Below the pieces are notes generated by a model that saw nothing but the letters and a program-made list of their open reading frames with translations, had not been told where the DNA came from and did no database searches. Shown piece by piece: positions 34,096 through 43,478 of a DNA stretch of 64,000 nt (positions are counted from its first letter, which is position 1; every line of letters starts with the position of its first letter). The stretch lies in assembly GCF_016518545.1 (NCBI RefSeq), contig NZ_JACVTO010000011.1, positions 1-64,000 on the forward strand, given 5' to 3'. Origin of the DNA: Pseudomonas sp. S30. Lineage in GTDB: Bacteria > Pseudomonadota > Gammaproteobacteria > Pseudomonadales > Pseudomonadaceae. A program made the position numbers and the translations under genes.

Positions 34096-35262
34096 ATGAA
34101 TCCTGATATTCCACTGCAGCTACTCGGCGGCCTCACTGCTCGTGAATTCCTGCGCGACTACTGGCAGAAAAAACCTCTGCTGGTCCGTCAGGCCTTCACC
34201 GACTTCGAAAGCCCGATCGATCCAGACGAGCTGGCTGGGCTTGCACTGGAAGAGGAAGTGGAGTCGCGCATCGTGCTCGAGCATGGCGAGCGTCCCTGGG
34301 AGCTGCGACGCGGCCCCTTCGAAGAGGACACCTTCGCGACTTTACCCGAGCGCGACTGGACCCTGCTGGTTCAGGCTGTCGATCAGTTCGTGCCCGAAGT
34401 GGCCGAACTGCTGGAGCACTTCCGCTTCCTGCCAAGCTGGCGCATCGACGATGTCATGATCAGCTTCGCCGCACCCGGCGGCAGTGTCGGCCCGCATTTC
34501 GACAACTACGACGTGTTTCTGCTGCAAGGCCATGGCAAGCGCAACTGGAAGGTCGGACAACGTTGCGACAGCGAGAGCCCCCTGATCGAGCACGCCGACC
34601 TGCGCATTCTCGCCGACTTCGAGCAGAGCGATGAATGGACTCTGGCTCCGGGCGACATGCTCTACCTGCCACCGCGCCTGGCCCACTACGGCGTCGCGGT
34701 CGACGACTGCCTGACCTACTCGGTGGGCTTCCGCGCCCCGAGCGCTGCCGAGGTGTTGACGCACTTCACCGACTTCCTCAGCCAGTTCCTGCCGGACGAA
34801 GAGCGCTACAGCGACGCCGACGCGCAGCCGGCCAGTGACCCTCACCAAATCCAGCACGACGCGCTGGATCGCCTCAAAACCCTGCTGGCCGAGCACATGG
34901 GCGACGAGCGCCTGCTACTGACCTGGTTCGGCCAATTCATGACCGAGCCGCGCTACCCCGAGCAAGTCACCGGCGAGACATTGGCCGAGCAGGAACTGCT
35001 CGATAGCCTGGAGCGTGGCGCTATTCTGGTACGCAATCCGAGCGCGCGACTGGCCTGGTCCGAGGTGGACGACAACCTGCTGCTGTTTGCCAGCGGCCAG
35101 AGCCGGCTGCTGTCTGGACACCTTCGCAGCCTTCTGCAATCGATCTGCTCGGCTGATGCCCTGCATGGCGAGAATCTCGCAGAGTGGCTCGAAGACGAAG
35201 AAGCCGTCACACTGGTTTGCCAGCTGGTTCAGCAGGGGAGCCTGGGATTCGCCGATGAATAA
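34096..35262 (+). CDS. roxA: Ribosomal oxygenase RoxA (YcfD), 50S protein L16 arginine hydroxylase
   Basis: A 388-residue JmjC-type, Fe(II)/2-oxoglutarate-dependent dioxygenase. The metal site HxD is visible in GPHFDNYDVF, and the distal His in LPPRLAHYGVA. A C-terminal winged-helix region follows. E. coli YcfD hydroxylates Arg81 of L16. I place the start at 34096, beyond the purB terminator. It overlaps the next gene by eight bases. Confidence 0.92.
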   Translation: MNPDIPLQLLGGLTAREFLRDYWQKKPLLVRQAFTDFESPIDPDELAGLALEEEVESRIVLEHGERPWELRRGPFEEDTFATLPERDWTLLVQAVDQFVPEVAELLEHFRFLPSWRIDDVMISFAAPGGSVGPHFDNYDVFLLQGHGKRNWKVGQRCDSESPLIEHADLRILADFEQSDEWTLAPGDMLYLPPRLAHYGVAVDDCLTYSVGFRAPSAAEVLTHFTDFLSQFLPDEERYSDADAQPASDPHQIQHDALDRLKTLLAEHMGDERLLLTWFGQFMTEPRYPEQVTGETLAEQELLDSLERGAILVRNPSARLAWSEVDDNLLLFASGQSRLLSGHLRSLLQSICSADALHGENLAEWLEDEEAVTLVCQLVQQGSLGFADE

Positions 35263-35689
35263 GATCCGCGTGCGCCTCGCCGATTGGCAGAGGGACAATG
35301 CCGACATCCATCGTATCCGCAGCGCCGTTTTCGTGGCCGAGCAGCACGTGCCGCCAGAGCTGGAGTTCGATGCAGAGGATCTGGGCGCCGTACACTTCCT
35401 CGCCAGCGAGGGCGATTATTCGGTCGGCACGGCTCGGCTGCTGTCCGATGGCACCATAGGACGTGTATCGGTCCTCAAGGACTGGCGGGGCCTGAAGGTC
35501 GGTGATGCCTTGATGAGGGCCGCTATCGAAGAGGCGCAAAAGCGCAACCTCAAGCAACAGAGGCTCAGTGCACAGGTGCACGCCACTTCGTTCTATGAAC
35601 GGTTGGGCTTCAAGGTGGTGAGCGAGGAGTTCCTCGAAGCGGGCATCGCGCACGTGGACATGGTTCGAGACTGCGCAGAGGATATCTGA
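35255..35689 (+). CDS. GNAT family N-acetyltransferase
   Basis: A 144-residue single-domain acetyltransferase. The acetyl-CoA-binding segment RVSVLKDWRGLKVGDALM (about residues 69-86) and the C-terminal ATSFYERLGFKVVSEEF, typical of the ElaA/YjcF-like branch, are visible. It starts inside the roxA 3' end and so is probably translationally coupled to it. The substrate is unknown. Confidence 0.9.
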   Translation: MNKIRVRLADWQRDNADIHRIRSAVFVAEQHVPPELEFDAEDLGAVHFLASEGDYSVGTARLLSDGTIGRVSVLKDWRGLKVGDALMRAAIEEAQKRNLKQQRLSAQVHATSFYERLGFKVVSEEFLEAGIAHVDMVRDCAEDI

Positions 35690-35730
35690 GCGCCCCTGAG
35701 CGACCAGCATCGCCGACCCCAGGCGCTCGA

Positions 35731-36156
35731 TCAGGCCAGCGCCTGCAGATAGGCGCTGGCCTCCCTGTGACGACTCAAGCGTCCGATATCTGCCGCCCCT
35801 CGACAAGCCAGAAGTGACTGCTCGCTGTCGTCCGCGAGGTCGGCCAGCTTCACTTCTCGAGCCAGAGGGTCACTGCCCAGGCGAACCATGAAATCCTCGT
35901 AACGCTCGTCCGTGCGCCGACTCAATGCCAGCAGCGCCGCTAATATCTTCAGTGGGAAACCTGCACGCGCAACGTCCGCCAGCGTCAGAGGAGTGTCTTC
36001 GAGCACATCGTGCAATACCGCTACGATGCGCTGCTCGGGGGTCGATACCCGCTGCATGACTCTCAGGGGGTGCAGAATATAAGCCGCACCGCCCTCGTCG
36101 AACTGCCCATCGTGGGCACGGGTCGCCAACAAGATCGCTCGCTCCAGGCTAGACAT
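35731..36156 (-). CDS. HD-domain phosphohydrolase, SpoT N-terminal-like
   Basis: A 141-residue stand-alone HD domain resembling the hydrolase half of RelA/SpoT. The metal-binding His and Asp residues lie in ATRAHDGQFDEGG, YILHPLRVM and VAVLHDVLEDTPLT. No synthetase domain is present. I place the start at 36156 because GGAGGAGG lies just upstream; the frame reaching 36228 has no such site. Whether it hydrolyses (p)ppGpp, as small alarmone hydrolases do, is inference. Confidence 0.85.
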   Translation of the reverse strand: MSSLERAILLATRAHDGQFDEGGAAYILHPLRVMQRVSTPEQRIVAVLHDVLEDTPLTLADVARAGFPLKILAALLALSRRTDERYEDFMVRLGSDPLAREVKLADLADDSEQSLLACRGAADIGRLSRHREASAYLQALA

Positions 36157-36386
36157 GCCTCCTCCTTCAATCCCTATACTCGCATGACCGAACCACACTG
36201 CGACGCCGGCTGCAGGTAGTCGATTCAACCTTGCGAATGTCTATGGACATCGAGGCCATGGCAACGTCGACCTACAATGCCGGTTCTCTGTCACGTTCGA
36301 CCCGTGCTGGTCTCGAATAGTTTTGCAGGAAAGAGATGTCATGCACATGAACGGGCGGATCCAGGCGAGACCCGGGGATTGACGCG

Positions 36387-36956
36387 TCAGCGCTGTGCGC
36401 CGTGCTGGATCACGATCGAGTCGGTACCCAGGCGCGCCATGACATCGGCCTTGCGGGCATCCGCTTCCTCACGGGTAGGGAACGGGCCCATCAGCACCAC
36501 AGGTTTGCCCTCCCGGTAATCGACGCGAGAAGGAATACCCTTTTCCAGCAGCCGCGCAGTCATGTCGGTGAGCGCCCCCATATTGGCACCCTGTACGACC
36601 TCGACGTCCCACCCCTCAGGAGCAGGCTGGCCGGCCAGGGCATCGGCCCGACGCTGAAGCTCGGCGCCACCACAGACCTCACGGATACGCAGGTTATTGC
36701 CGGAGTCGTCGACCAGGATCTCATACTGCTCTCCATGCTTGATCGCGACGTAGCTACGGTAGGGCTCGAACTGGCCGGACTCGTCCTTGCCGCGCACCTG
36801 ACCACAGATCGTCCCCTGGGTGTCGATGCGCACGTTGGCGAACTTCGCCGTCTTGGGGTTGTGCAAGTGCTCGGCGACCTGCTTGTGCACGCCTTCGACT
36901 TCGTTTTCGCAGCCCGCCAGAGCCATTACCGCCATTACCACCGCCAGTTTGCGCAC
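36387..36956 (-). CDS. SPOR-domain lipoprotein
   Basis: A 189-residue lipoprotein. I place the start at a GTG at 36956 with AGGAG eight bases upstream. The signal peptide ends in a lipobox, ALAGC, with Cys16 as the lipidated residue. The C-terminal 75 residues (from WDVEVVQGANMGALTDMTAR) have the SPOR fold pattern, which binds denuded glycan strands at septa. The central segment has FANVRIDTQGTICGQVRGKD, a pattern I associate with small conserved periplasmic domains. It is a single gene; the tRNA-Val genes to its right are also leftward. Confidence 0.82.
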   Translation of the reverse strand: MRKLAVVMAVMALAGCENEVEGVHKQVAEHLHNPKTAKFANVRIDTQGTICGQVRGKDESGQFEPYRSYVAIKHGEQYEILVDDSGNNLRIREVCGGAELQRRADALAGQPAPEGWDVEVVQGANMGALTDMTARLLEKGIPSRVDYREGKPVVLMGPFPTREEADARKADVMARLGTDSIVIQHGAQR

Positions 36957-36969
36957 GCGCCTGTCTCCT
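36954..36969 (-). promoter_or_regulatory. Ribosome binding site deciding the GTG start of the SPOR lipoprotein
   Basis: AGGAG (complement of 36965-36969) lies eight bases from GTG at 36956-36954. This start places a clean lipoprotein signal peptide at the N-terminus; upstream ATG codons do not. Confidence 0.65.
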
Positions 36970-37062
36970 GATTCGAAGGGAGAGGATTCTAGCATGGCCG
37001 CGATCGAGCGCCGACCATGGCGCTGTCGCAGGGCATGTACCCACCTTGCGCGGCGCGCAAAC

Positions 37063-37089
37063 AAAAAGGGCGACCCTTGCGGATCGCCC
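37063..37089 (-). terminator. Terminator of the first tRNA-Val
   Basis: GGGCGACCC and GGATCGCCC form a stem around TTGC, with five T on the minus strand. The same structure follows the second copy. Confidence 0.7.
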
Positions 37090-37101
37090 CTTTCATCGAT
37101 T

Positions 37102-37178
37102 TGGTAGGCACAATTGGACTCGAACCAACGACCCCCACCATGTCAAGGTGGTGCTCTAACCAACTGAGCTATGTGCCT
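37102..37178 (-). tRNA. tRNA-Val(GAC), copy 1
   Basis: A 77-base tRNA with acceptor stem AGGCACA, D-arm AGCTCAGTTGGTTAGAGC, anticodon GAC, T-loop GGTTCGAGTCC and encoded CCA. Its sequence is identical to the copy 211 bases to the right. Confidence 0.95.
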
Positions 37179-37273
37179 GTCGTGTGGTGCGCATTCTAGA
37201 CACTGCACCCTGATCTGTAAAGCTTTTTTTCTAAAAAAATCAAACCCTTTGCGGATTTTTCGGTTGCCCATGC

Positions 37274-37301
37274 AAAAGGGGCGACCCTTGCGGATCGCCC
37301 C
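37274..37301 (-). terminator. Terminator of the second tRNA-Val
   Basis: GGGGCGACCC and GGATCGCCCC pair around TTGC, with TTTT on the minus strand. It lies between the two tRNA copies, so each copy has its own terminator. Confidence 0.65.
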
Positions 37302-37312
37302 TCTCGTCGATT

Positions 37313-37389
37313 TGGTAGGCACAATTGGACTCGAACCAACGACCCCCACCATGTCAAGGTGGTGCTCTAACCAACTGAGCTATGTGCCT
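37313..37389 (-). tRNA. tRNA-Val(GAC), copy 2
   Basis: Same 77-base sequence as copy 1, including anticodon GAC and encoded CCA. The duplicated unit includes the downstream stem-loop, with only a few base differences there. Confidence 0.95.
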
Positions 37390-37588
37390 GTCGATGAGGG
37401 CGCATTCTACTCATTGAAAAAATACTGTCAACTGTTTTTTTAAAGCTAAGCCACTGATTCTAAAAATGTTTGCTCGGAAGATCGCTCAGAGGGCGCGTAG
37501 AGGATTTTCACCGGACCGCTGGCAGGTGTTTATTATTATTGATAGCATCGCTCCATGCGTTAAAAATATAAAACACGAGGTTTTCACC

Positions 37589-38872
37589 ATGGCCAATACT
37601 CCCTATCCTCAGTCCTACTACGCCGCCTCGGCCAATCCGGTGCCGCCGCGCCCGGCACTGCAGGGTGAGGTGGAAACCGATGTGTGCATCATCGGTGCAG
37701 GCTATACCGGGCTTTCCAGCGCGTTGTTCCTGCTCGAGAACGGCTTCAGGGTAACCGTGCTCGAAGCGGCCAAGGTCGGCTTCGGTGCCTCCGGGCGCAA
37801 CGGCGGTCAGATCGTCAACAGCTACAGCCGCGATATCGATGTCATCGAACGCACTGTCGGTCCAAGACAAGCCCAACTGCTGGGCGAAATGGCCTTCGAG
37901 GGTGCGCGGATCATCCGCGAGCGTGTCGCCAGGTACGATATCCAGTGCGATCTCAAGGATGGCGGTGTCTTCGCGGCCCTCACCAGCAAACAGATGGGCC
38001 ATCTGGAGTCGCAGAAGCGGCTGTGGGAGCGTTTCGGACACACCCAGCTCGAACTGCTGGACGCCAAGCGCATTCGCGAAGTGGTGGGCTGCGACAACTA
38101 CCTGGGCGGCCTGCTGGACATGAGCGGCGGTCATATCCATCCCCTGAACCTGGCGTTGGGCGAGGCTGCCGCGGTCGAGTCGCTGGGTGGCGTCATCCAT
38201 GAACAGAGTCCGGCAGTGCGCATCGAGCGCGGTGCCAGCCCGCTGGTGCACACCCCGCAGGGCAAGGTGCGCGCCAAGTTCATCATCGTGGCGGGCAACG
38301 CCTACCTGGGTAATCTGGTGCCTGAGCTGGCCGCCAAGTCCATGCCCTGTGGTACCCAGGTGATCACGACAGAGCCTTTGGACGAAGCGCTGGCCCGGTC
38401 GCTACTGCCGCAGGACTATTGCGTGGAAGACTGCAACTACCTGCTCGACTACTACCGCCTCACTGCCGACAAACGGCTGATCTTCGGTGGCGGGGTGGTG
38501 TACGGCGCCCGTGATCCGGCGAACATCGAGGCGATCATCCGTCCGAAAATGCTCAAGGCTTTCCCGCAGCTCAAGGATGTGAAGATCGACTATGCCTGGA
38601 CCGGCAATTTCCTGCTCACCCTTTCGCGCCTGCCCCAGGTCGGTCGCATCGGCGACAACATCTATTACTCTCAGGGCTGCTCCGGCCATGGCGTCACCTA
38701 CACCCACCTGGCCGGCAAGGTCCTGGCCGAAGCCCTGCGCGGTCAGGCCGAACGTTTCGATGCGTTCGCCGATCTGCCGCACTACCCCTTCCCGGGCGGG
38801 CAGCTGCTGCGGGTGCCGTTCAGCGCCCTCGGCGCCTGGTACTACAGCCTGCGCGATCGGCTTGGGTTCTGA
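37589..38872 (+). CDS. puuB: FAD-dependent amine oxidase, PuuB-like (gamma-glutamylputrescine oxidoreductase)
   Basis: A 427-residue DAO-family flavoenzyme. The N-terminal dinucleotide-binding motif DVCIIGAGYTGLSSALFL is at about residues 31-48, followed by GFGASGRNGGQIVNSY. The C-terminal SQGCSGHGVTYTHLAGK closes the FAD site. Length and these blocks match E. coli PuuB, which oxidises gamma-glutamylputrescine in putrescine catabolism. No other puu gene is adjacent, so the substrate is uncertain. I start at ATG 37589, with ACGAGG upstream. Confidence 0.82.
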   Translation: MANTPYPQSYYAASANPVPPRPALQGEVETDVCIIGAGYTGLSSALFLLENGFRVTVLEAAKVGFGASGRNGGQIVNSYSRDIDVIERTVGPRQAQLLGEMAFEGARIIRERVARYDIQCDLKDGGVFAALTSKQMGHLESQKRLWERFGHTQLELLDAKRIREVVGCDNYLGGLLDMSGGHIHPLNLALGEAAAVESLGGVIHEQSPAVRIERGASPLVHTPQGKVRAKFIIVAGNAYLGNLVPELAAKSMPCGTQVITTEPLDEALARSLLPQDYCVEDCNYLLDYYRLTADKRLIFGGGVVYGARDPANIEAIIRPKMLKAFPQLKDVKIDYAWTGNFLLTLSRLPQVGRIGDNIYYSQGCSGHGVTYTHLAGKVLAEALRGQAERFDAFADLPHYPFPGGQLLRVPFSALGAWYYSLRDRLGF

Positions 38873-38889
38873 ACCGCTCAGGGCAGCGG

Positions 38890-38919
38890 CCTTCAGGGGG
38901 CATACCCCCTGCCTGAAGG
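38890..38919. terminator. Stem-loop after the PuuB-like gene
   Basis: CAGGGGG, loop CATA, CCCCCTG, with flanking CCTT and AAGG. There is no T-run, so it may be a weak or factor-dependent terminator shared by the two convergent genes. Confidence 0.5.
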
Positions 38920-38941
38920 TCCGTGCCGACCGAAACGGCGT

Positions 38942-39628
38942 TCATCGCTCCAGGCTCTGCATGGCCTGCCTGGCAGCGACTTCCTGACCGTCACGCGCCA
39001 AGGCTCCGGCAGCCTCCTGCCAGCGCTGGCGGTCCACCTTGGCCGGCAGCCGCTTGGGTGGTTGAATCAGCACAGCCCATGCACCTTCCTTGTTCCAGGC
39101 ACTGTCGAAGGTGTCGAAATCCAGCAGATGGCGACGGCTCATTCCCGAGCGCAGAAGCACTCGCTGCTTGTACCGGTCATAGCCGATCAGCACCGCGTAG
39201 CGTGGCTCGCCGAACAGCGCGGAACCGTCGTGATAGCGCAACAGCACCGGATTGCCGGCAGCCACCTGGGTCAGCAGCGCGTCCAGCCGCTTGTCCAGCG
39301 GGTATACCACCATCGCATACTCGCGAGCCACCTTTGGAATGGCCGATTCCAGTGAGTCCGCGCCCTCAGGCAGGTGCAAGGGTCCATCCAGCAAGCCAGG
39401 GGTGATGGGCGCACCCTGCGACGAGAGCAAGGCGGCCAGGGCCATCGCACCGCTGTGGTTGGCATTGCCGCGATAGAACGGCACGCTGCTGATTTCCACG
39501 CGCTGCGGCAGCGATTCGAGCGATGCCGGTGTGGACGATGCGCATCCGAGCAACTGGGTCGCCAGCAGACCTGCAATCAGCAGACGGCAGCAGCGACCGA
39601 CCCGAGGTTTGAGAAAATCGTGCGGCAT
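38942..39628 (-). CDS. C39-peptidase-like lipoprotein with both catalytic residues replaced
   Basis: A 228-residue lipoprotein. The signal peptide ends in LLGC. The body resembles Pseudomonas C39-type peptidases with VPFFPQ..CGPAALA and HYAVVIGYD blocks, but here these read VPFYRGNANHSGAMALA (Cys to Ser) and EPRYAVLIGYD (His to Arg), so proteolysis is unlikely. The C-terminal TPR-like extension known from relatives is reduced to one helical segment. I place the start at 39628, close to the signal peptide. A binding or scaffold role is inference. Confidence 0.75.
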   Translation of the reverse strand: MPHDFLKPRVGRCCRLLIAGLLATQLLGCASSTPASLESLPQRVEISSVPFYRGNANHSGAMALAALLSSQGAPITPGLLDGPLHLPEGADSLESAIPKVAREYAMVVYPLDKRLDALLTQVAAGNPVLLRYHDGSALFGEPRYAVLIGYDRYKQRVLLRSGMSRRHLLDFDTFDSAWNKEGAWAVLIQPPKRLPAKVDRQRWQEAAGALARDGQEVAARQAMQSLER

Positions 39629-39840
39629 GAACTCTCGCTTGTCTCGACGCCCGACCGAGACGTCAGGCACTGGCGTCAGATCATAGGCGCGGCAAGCGCG
39701 CGGGTACAGCCTGCCGCGCGTTTTGCGTCGAGCCGGCAGATCAGACTTAAAGCCAATGGAACGTCACCAGGGTAGCGCTACACTAAAGAAGTGTCTGGAG
39801 GGCAAGGCCGAAAGCCGGTCCAAGAGAAGGAGGCACACCC

Positions 39841-40020
39841 ATGAGCCTGACAATGGCAATCATCACGCTGGTAGCGATGTGGCTGAGCGTTGCAGCAGCC
39901 ATGTTGTGGGGGGTACTGCGTATCGCGCGCCGTCACGCCCGTCCTCACCACGCCCCATCCACTGCCCCATCCACGCCGCGCCCTCTCCAACACGCGCGGC
40001 GGCATGCAGGGGCACATTGA
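39841..40020 (+). CDS. Small single-pass membrane protein, 59 residues
   Basis: A short gene with an ideal AGGAGG eight bases before its ATG. It encodes an N-terminal membrane helix (TMAIITLVAMWLSVAAAMLW), then a basic, Pro/His/Arg-rich cytoplasmic-type tail. A hairpin terminator follows 11 bases after the stop. I do not recognise a family. The ribosome site, helix and terminator together make a real gene likely. Confidence 0.65.
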   Translation: MSLTMAIITLVAMWLSVAAAMLWGVLRIARRHARPHHAPSTAPSTPRPLQHARRHAGAH

Positions 40021-40030
40021 CCTGATGGCA

Positions 40031-40054
40031 TGAGGGGCTGCAAGCAGCCCCTCA
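40031..40054. terminator. Bidirectional terminator between the small ORF and the TerC gene
   Basis: TGAGGGGCTG, loop CAAG, CAGCCCCTCA, followed by AATTCTTT rightward. It lies between two convergent genes. Confidence 0.7.
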
Positions 40055-40072
40055 ATTCTTTCCCGTCTGGCG

Positions 40073-40819
40073 TTATGCCTGCTCTCGTCGAGTTCTTGCC
40101 CGACGGGCCAGTATATTCAGCACCTCGATCGCCGTTGAGAATGCCATCGCGGCATATACGTAGCCCTTCGGAACATGTGCGCCGAAGCCTTCGGCGATGA
40201 GCGTCATGCCAATCATGATCAGGAAGCCAAGTGCCAGCATCACCACGGTCGGGTTGTCGTTGATGAACTTGGCCAGCGGGTCGGCGGCGACCAGCATCAC
40301 GATCACTGCGCTGATCACGGCGATGACCATGATCGGCAAATGCTCGGTCATACCGACGGCGGTGATGATGCTGTCGACGGAAAACACGATGTCCAGCAAC
40401 AGGATCTGACCGATGGCGGCGGCAAAGCCCAGGGTCACGGTGGAGCCAGCCTTGGACATTTCCTTGGCGCCTTGCGAATCGACACTCTCATGGATCTCCT
40501 TGGTCGCCTTCCACAACAGGAACAGGCCACCGGCGATGAGGATCATGTCTTTCCAGGAGAACGCGTGGCCGAGCACCTCGATCACAGGTTCTGTCAGCTG
40601 GACGATCCAGGCCACCGTGGACAGCAATGCCAGGCGCATGATCAGTGCCATGCTGATGCCGATACGTCGCGCTTTCGAACGGTACGCCTCAGGCAGCTTG
40701 TTGGTGAGGATGGAGATGAAGATCAGGTTGTCGATACCCAGGACGATTTCCATCGCGACCAGGGTAGCCAGTGCCACCCAGGCGGTCGGACTCACGGCCA
40801 GTTCCAGCAAATATTCCAT
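40073..40819 (-). CDS. TerC-family integral membrane protein (YgdQ-like)
   Basis: A 248-residue inner-membrane protein with seven hydrophobic segments. TerC family acidic motifs in membrane helices are present: [12 protein letters not shown] near residue 24, and [14 protein letters not shown] near residue 145. Relatives are linked to metal-ion (manganese) export during membrane protein metalation; tellurite resistance is not implied for this branch. Start is ATG 40819. It lies 15 bases downstream of the small lipoprotein gene, on the same strand. Confidence 0.88.
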   Translation of the reverse strand: MEYLLELAVSPTAWVALATLVAMEIVLGIDNLIFISILTNKLPEAYRSKARRIGISMALIMRLALLSTVAWIVQLTEPVIEVLGHAFSWKDMILIAGGLFLLWKATKEIHESVDSQGAKEMSKAGSTVTLGFAAAIGQILLLDIVFSVDSIITAVGMTEHLPIMVIAVISAVIVMLVAADPLAKFINDNPTVVMLALGFLIMIGMTLIAEGFGAHVPKGYVYAAMAFSTAIEVLNILARRARTRREQA

Positions 40820-40834
40820 GTGAGCGTCCTTTTA

Positions 40835-41074
40835 TCAGATGTCCTGGGTATCGCGCTGTTCGGAATCAGGGGCAGGCTTTTCCCGATCCGCGCCCAACGT
40901 GTCGTTCAGCGCCTGCTGGGCAGCCTCGTGGGTACTCTCGAGCGCCTGGCTCGCCGACTCCCGGGCCTGGTCGACTACCTGGCTAGCCGACTTCTGCACC
41001 TGATCGCAGCCGCCGATGGCCATTAGCGTCAATGCCGCTGCCCCCGCTATGACGATGGATTTCAGTTTTAGCAT
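40835..41074 (-). CDS. Small lipoprotein with Ala/Gln-rich helical repeats
   Basis: A 79-residue lipoprotein. The signal peptide ends in AIGGC. The mature part has heptad-like QSASQVVDQARESASQALEST segments (shown in part), suggesting a helical or coiled-coil rod, then an acidic tail. I place the start at 41074 with GAGGG upstream; the longer frame to 41212 overlaps the nhaR promoter. It is divergent from nhaR and upstream of the TerC gene. Function unknown. Confidence 0.75.
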   Translation of the reverse strand: MLKLKSIVIAGAAALTLMAIGGCDQVQKSASQVVDQARESASQALESTHEAAQQALNDTLGADREKPAPDSEQRDTQDI

Positions 41075-41204
41075 GTTATCCCTCTTTCGTTGATCGACGA
41101 CGCCTAACGCGCCTGATGGAAGGGATTTTAAAAAAGGTAACAATTCAGGAAAATTCGTATTTTCACGCTGTATACTTCGGTTTTTACGAAGTATCAGGCA
41201 GGCC

Positions 41205-42098
41205 ATGCTCAACTATCGGCAGTTGCATTATTTCTGGGTGGTAGCGCGTACGGGCAGCATCGTGCGCGCCAGCGAACAGCTCAACCTCACTGCGCAGACC
41301 ATCAGCGGGCAAATCAGCCTGTTCGAGCAGACCTACGATCTGCAACTGTTCCAACGCGTGGGACGCCAGCTGGAACTGACCGAAACCGGACGACAAGCCC
41401 TGGGCTACGCCGAGCAGATGTTCCAGCTCGGCAGCGAGCTGGAAACGCTGCTGCGCGCCGGCCCCCAGGAGCAGATCCTGTTTCGGGTCGGCGTCGCCGA
41501 CGTAGTGCCCAAGTCGATCGTCTATCGCCTGCTGGCACCGACCATGGCCGCCAATGAAACCCTGCGTGTCAATTGCCGGGAGGACAAGCTCGAGCGCCTG
41601 CTGGCCGACCTTGCCATCCAGCGCCTGGACCTGGTGATCTCCGACAGCCCCATGCCCAACCATCTGGACATCAAGGGCTATAGCCAGAAGCTCGGCGAAT
41701 GCGGCCTGAGCTTCTTCGCCACCGAGGCGCTGGCTACAAGCCTGCCCTCGTCGTTCCCGGCGTGCCTGCACGAAGCGCCGCTGCTGATTCCGGGCCAGGA
41801 GACGGTGCTGCGCAGCCGGCTGCTGCGCTGGCTGGCCGAGCAGCAGGTTCAGCCGCGGATCGTCGGGGAATTCGATGACAGCGCCCTGATGCAAGCGTTC
41901 GGCCAGTCAGGCAGTGGTATCTTCGTGGCGCCCAGCGTGATCGCGGACGAGGTCTGCCGGCAGTATGCAGTACGGCTGATCGGGCAAACGGATGCGGTGC
42001 AGGAATCGTTCTATGCGATCTCCGTGGAGCGCAAGGTCAAGCATCCCGGCATCATCGCCATCACCGAAGGTGCCAGGCGAGACCTGTTCAGCGGTTGA
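41205..42098 (+). CDS. nhaR: LysR-family transcriptional regulator NhaR
   Basis: A 297-residue LysR-type regulator. The N-terminal winged helix-turn-helix is at residues 1-60, with [18 protein letters not shown] and [15 protein letters not shown] as in E. coli NhaR, the sodium- and pH-responsive activator of nhaA. The C-terminal effector domain has the family's [11 protein letters not shown] stretch. No nhaA is adjacent; the divergent lipoprotein gene 130 bases away is the obvious candidate target. Confidence 0.88.
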   Translation: MLNYRQLHYFWVVARTGSIVRASEQLNLTAQTISGQISLFEQTYDLQLFQRVGRQLELTETGRQALGYAEQMFQLGSELETLLRAGPQEQILFRVGVADVVPKSIVYRLLAPTMAANETLRVNCREDKLERLLADLAIQRLDLVISDSPMPNHLDIKGYSQKLGECGLSFFATEALATSLPSSFPACLHEAPLLIPGQETVLRSRLLRWLAEQQVQPRIVGEFDDSALMQAFGQSGSGIFVAPSVIADEVCRQYAVRLIGQTDAVQESFYAISVERKVKHPGIIAITEGARRDLFSG

Positions 42099-42184
42099 GG
42101 CCGTGCAGAAAGCGGCTGTCGGTCATGTCCCATCGACGGTGTGTTAGAGTCCACGGTTTGTCCAGATTCGGAACCCCGCTGCAC

Positions 42185-43396
42185 ATGACTTCTGCCTTTC
42201 GCTTCCTGAACCGCACCAGCCTGGTGACGCAGATACTCATCGGCCTGGCGGCCGGAATCGCGCTGGCCCTGATCGCGCCCAGCCTGGCTCGGGACATGGC
42301 GTTTCTGGGCAAGGTGTTCGTCTCGGCACTCAAGGCGGTGGCGCCGATCCTGGTGTTCGTTCTGGTGATCGCCTCCATCGCCAATCATCAGCAAGGGCGG
42401 CAAAGCCACATTCGACCGATCCTCTGGCTGTACCTGTTGAGCACCTTTGGCGCCGCCGTAGTTGCCGTGGTAGCGAGCACGGCCTTCCCCTCCCCCCTGC
42501 TGCTCAGCACACAGGACGTGTCACTGGCCGCGCCAGGCGGTATCACCGAAGTGCTGCAAGGCCTGTTGCTCAGCGCCGTGGACAACCCGGTGAGCGCCTT
42601 GGTGAACGCCAATTTCATCGGCATCCTGACCTGGGCGATCGGTCTGGGCGTGGTACTGCGCCGAGCCGGCAAGGCGACGCGCGGCGTCATCGACGACCTG
42701 TCCACGGGCATCACCGAACTGGTGCGCGTCGTCATACGCTTCGCGCCGCTGGGCATCTTCGGGCTGGTCACCTCGACGCTGGGCGAGTCGGGGATGAGCG
42801 CGCTGCTGGGCTACCTGCACCTGCTGGGCGTGCTGATCGGCTGCATGCTGTTCGTCGCGCTGGTGATGAATCCGCTGATCGTCTGGTGGAAAATCCGCCG
42901 CAACCCGTACCCGCTGACCCTGCTCTGCCTGCGCGAAAGCGGCATCACCGCGTTCTTCACCCGCAGCTCGGCAGCGAACATCCCGGTGAACCTGGCGCTG
43001 GCGCAGCGTCTGGAGTTGCATGAGGACACCTACTCGGTGTCCATTCCGCTGGGTGCGACCATCAACATGGCGGGCGCCGCGATCACCATCACCGTCCTTA
43101 CCCTGGCGGCAGTTCACACCCTGGGCATCACTGTGGATGTGCCGACCGCGATCCTGCTCAGCGTCGTGGCAGCGGTCTGCGCCTGTGGCGCATCGGGCGT
43201 CGCCGGCGGATCCCTGCTGCTGATTCCGCTGGCCTGCAACCTGTTCGGCATCCCCAGCGAGATCGCCATGCAGGTCGTGGCTGTCGGGTTCATCATCGGC
43301 GTCCTGCAGGACTCTGCTGAAACCGCACTGAATTCTTCCACCGACGTGCTGTTCACCGCCGCTGCCTGCGAAGCCATGGAACGACGCGCCTCCTGA
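42185..43396 (+). CDS. sstT: Serine/threonine:sodium symporter SstT
   Basis: A 403-residue DAACS-family transporter. Helical hairpin motifs are visible: [14 protein letters not shown] (HP1), [15 protein letters not shown] (helix 7) and [17 protein letters not shown] (HP2). Length and the N-terminal [18 protein letters not shown] agree with SstT. I place the start at 42185; the longer frame from 42095 overlaps the nhaR end. Confidence 0.95.
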   Translation: MTSAFRFLNRTSLVTQILIGLAAGIALALIAPSLARDMAFLGKVFVSALKAVAPILVFVLVIASIANHQQGRQSHIRPILWLYLLSTFGAAVVAVVASTAFPSPLLLSTQDVSLAAPGGITEVLQGLLLSAVDNPVSALVNANFIGILTWAIGLGVVLRRAGKATRGVIDDLSTGITELVRVVIRFAPLGIFGLVTSTLGESGMSALLGYLHLLGVLIGCMLFVALVMNPLIVWWKIRRNPYPLTLLCLRESGITAFFTRSSAANIPVNLALAQRLELHEDTYSVSIPLGATINMAGAAITITVLTLAAVHTLGITVDVPTAILLSVVAAVCACGASGVAGGSLLLIPLACNLFGIPSEIAMQVVAVGFIIGVLQDSAETALNSSTDVLFTAAACEAMERRAS

Positions 43397-43478
43397 CCAG
43401 CTTGAGCAAATACAGCGATTGCCTGCGGTCAATCCAGGCCCTAGGCTAGTGGCCTTTTCCTAGCAATGAGGCAGGGAC

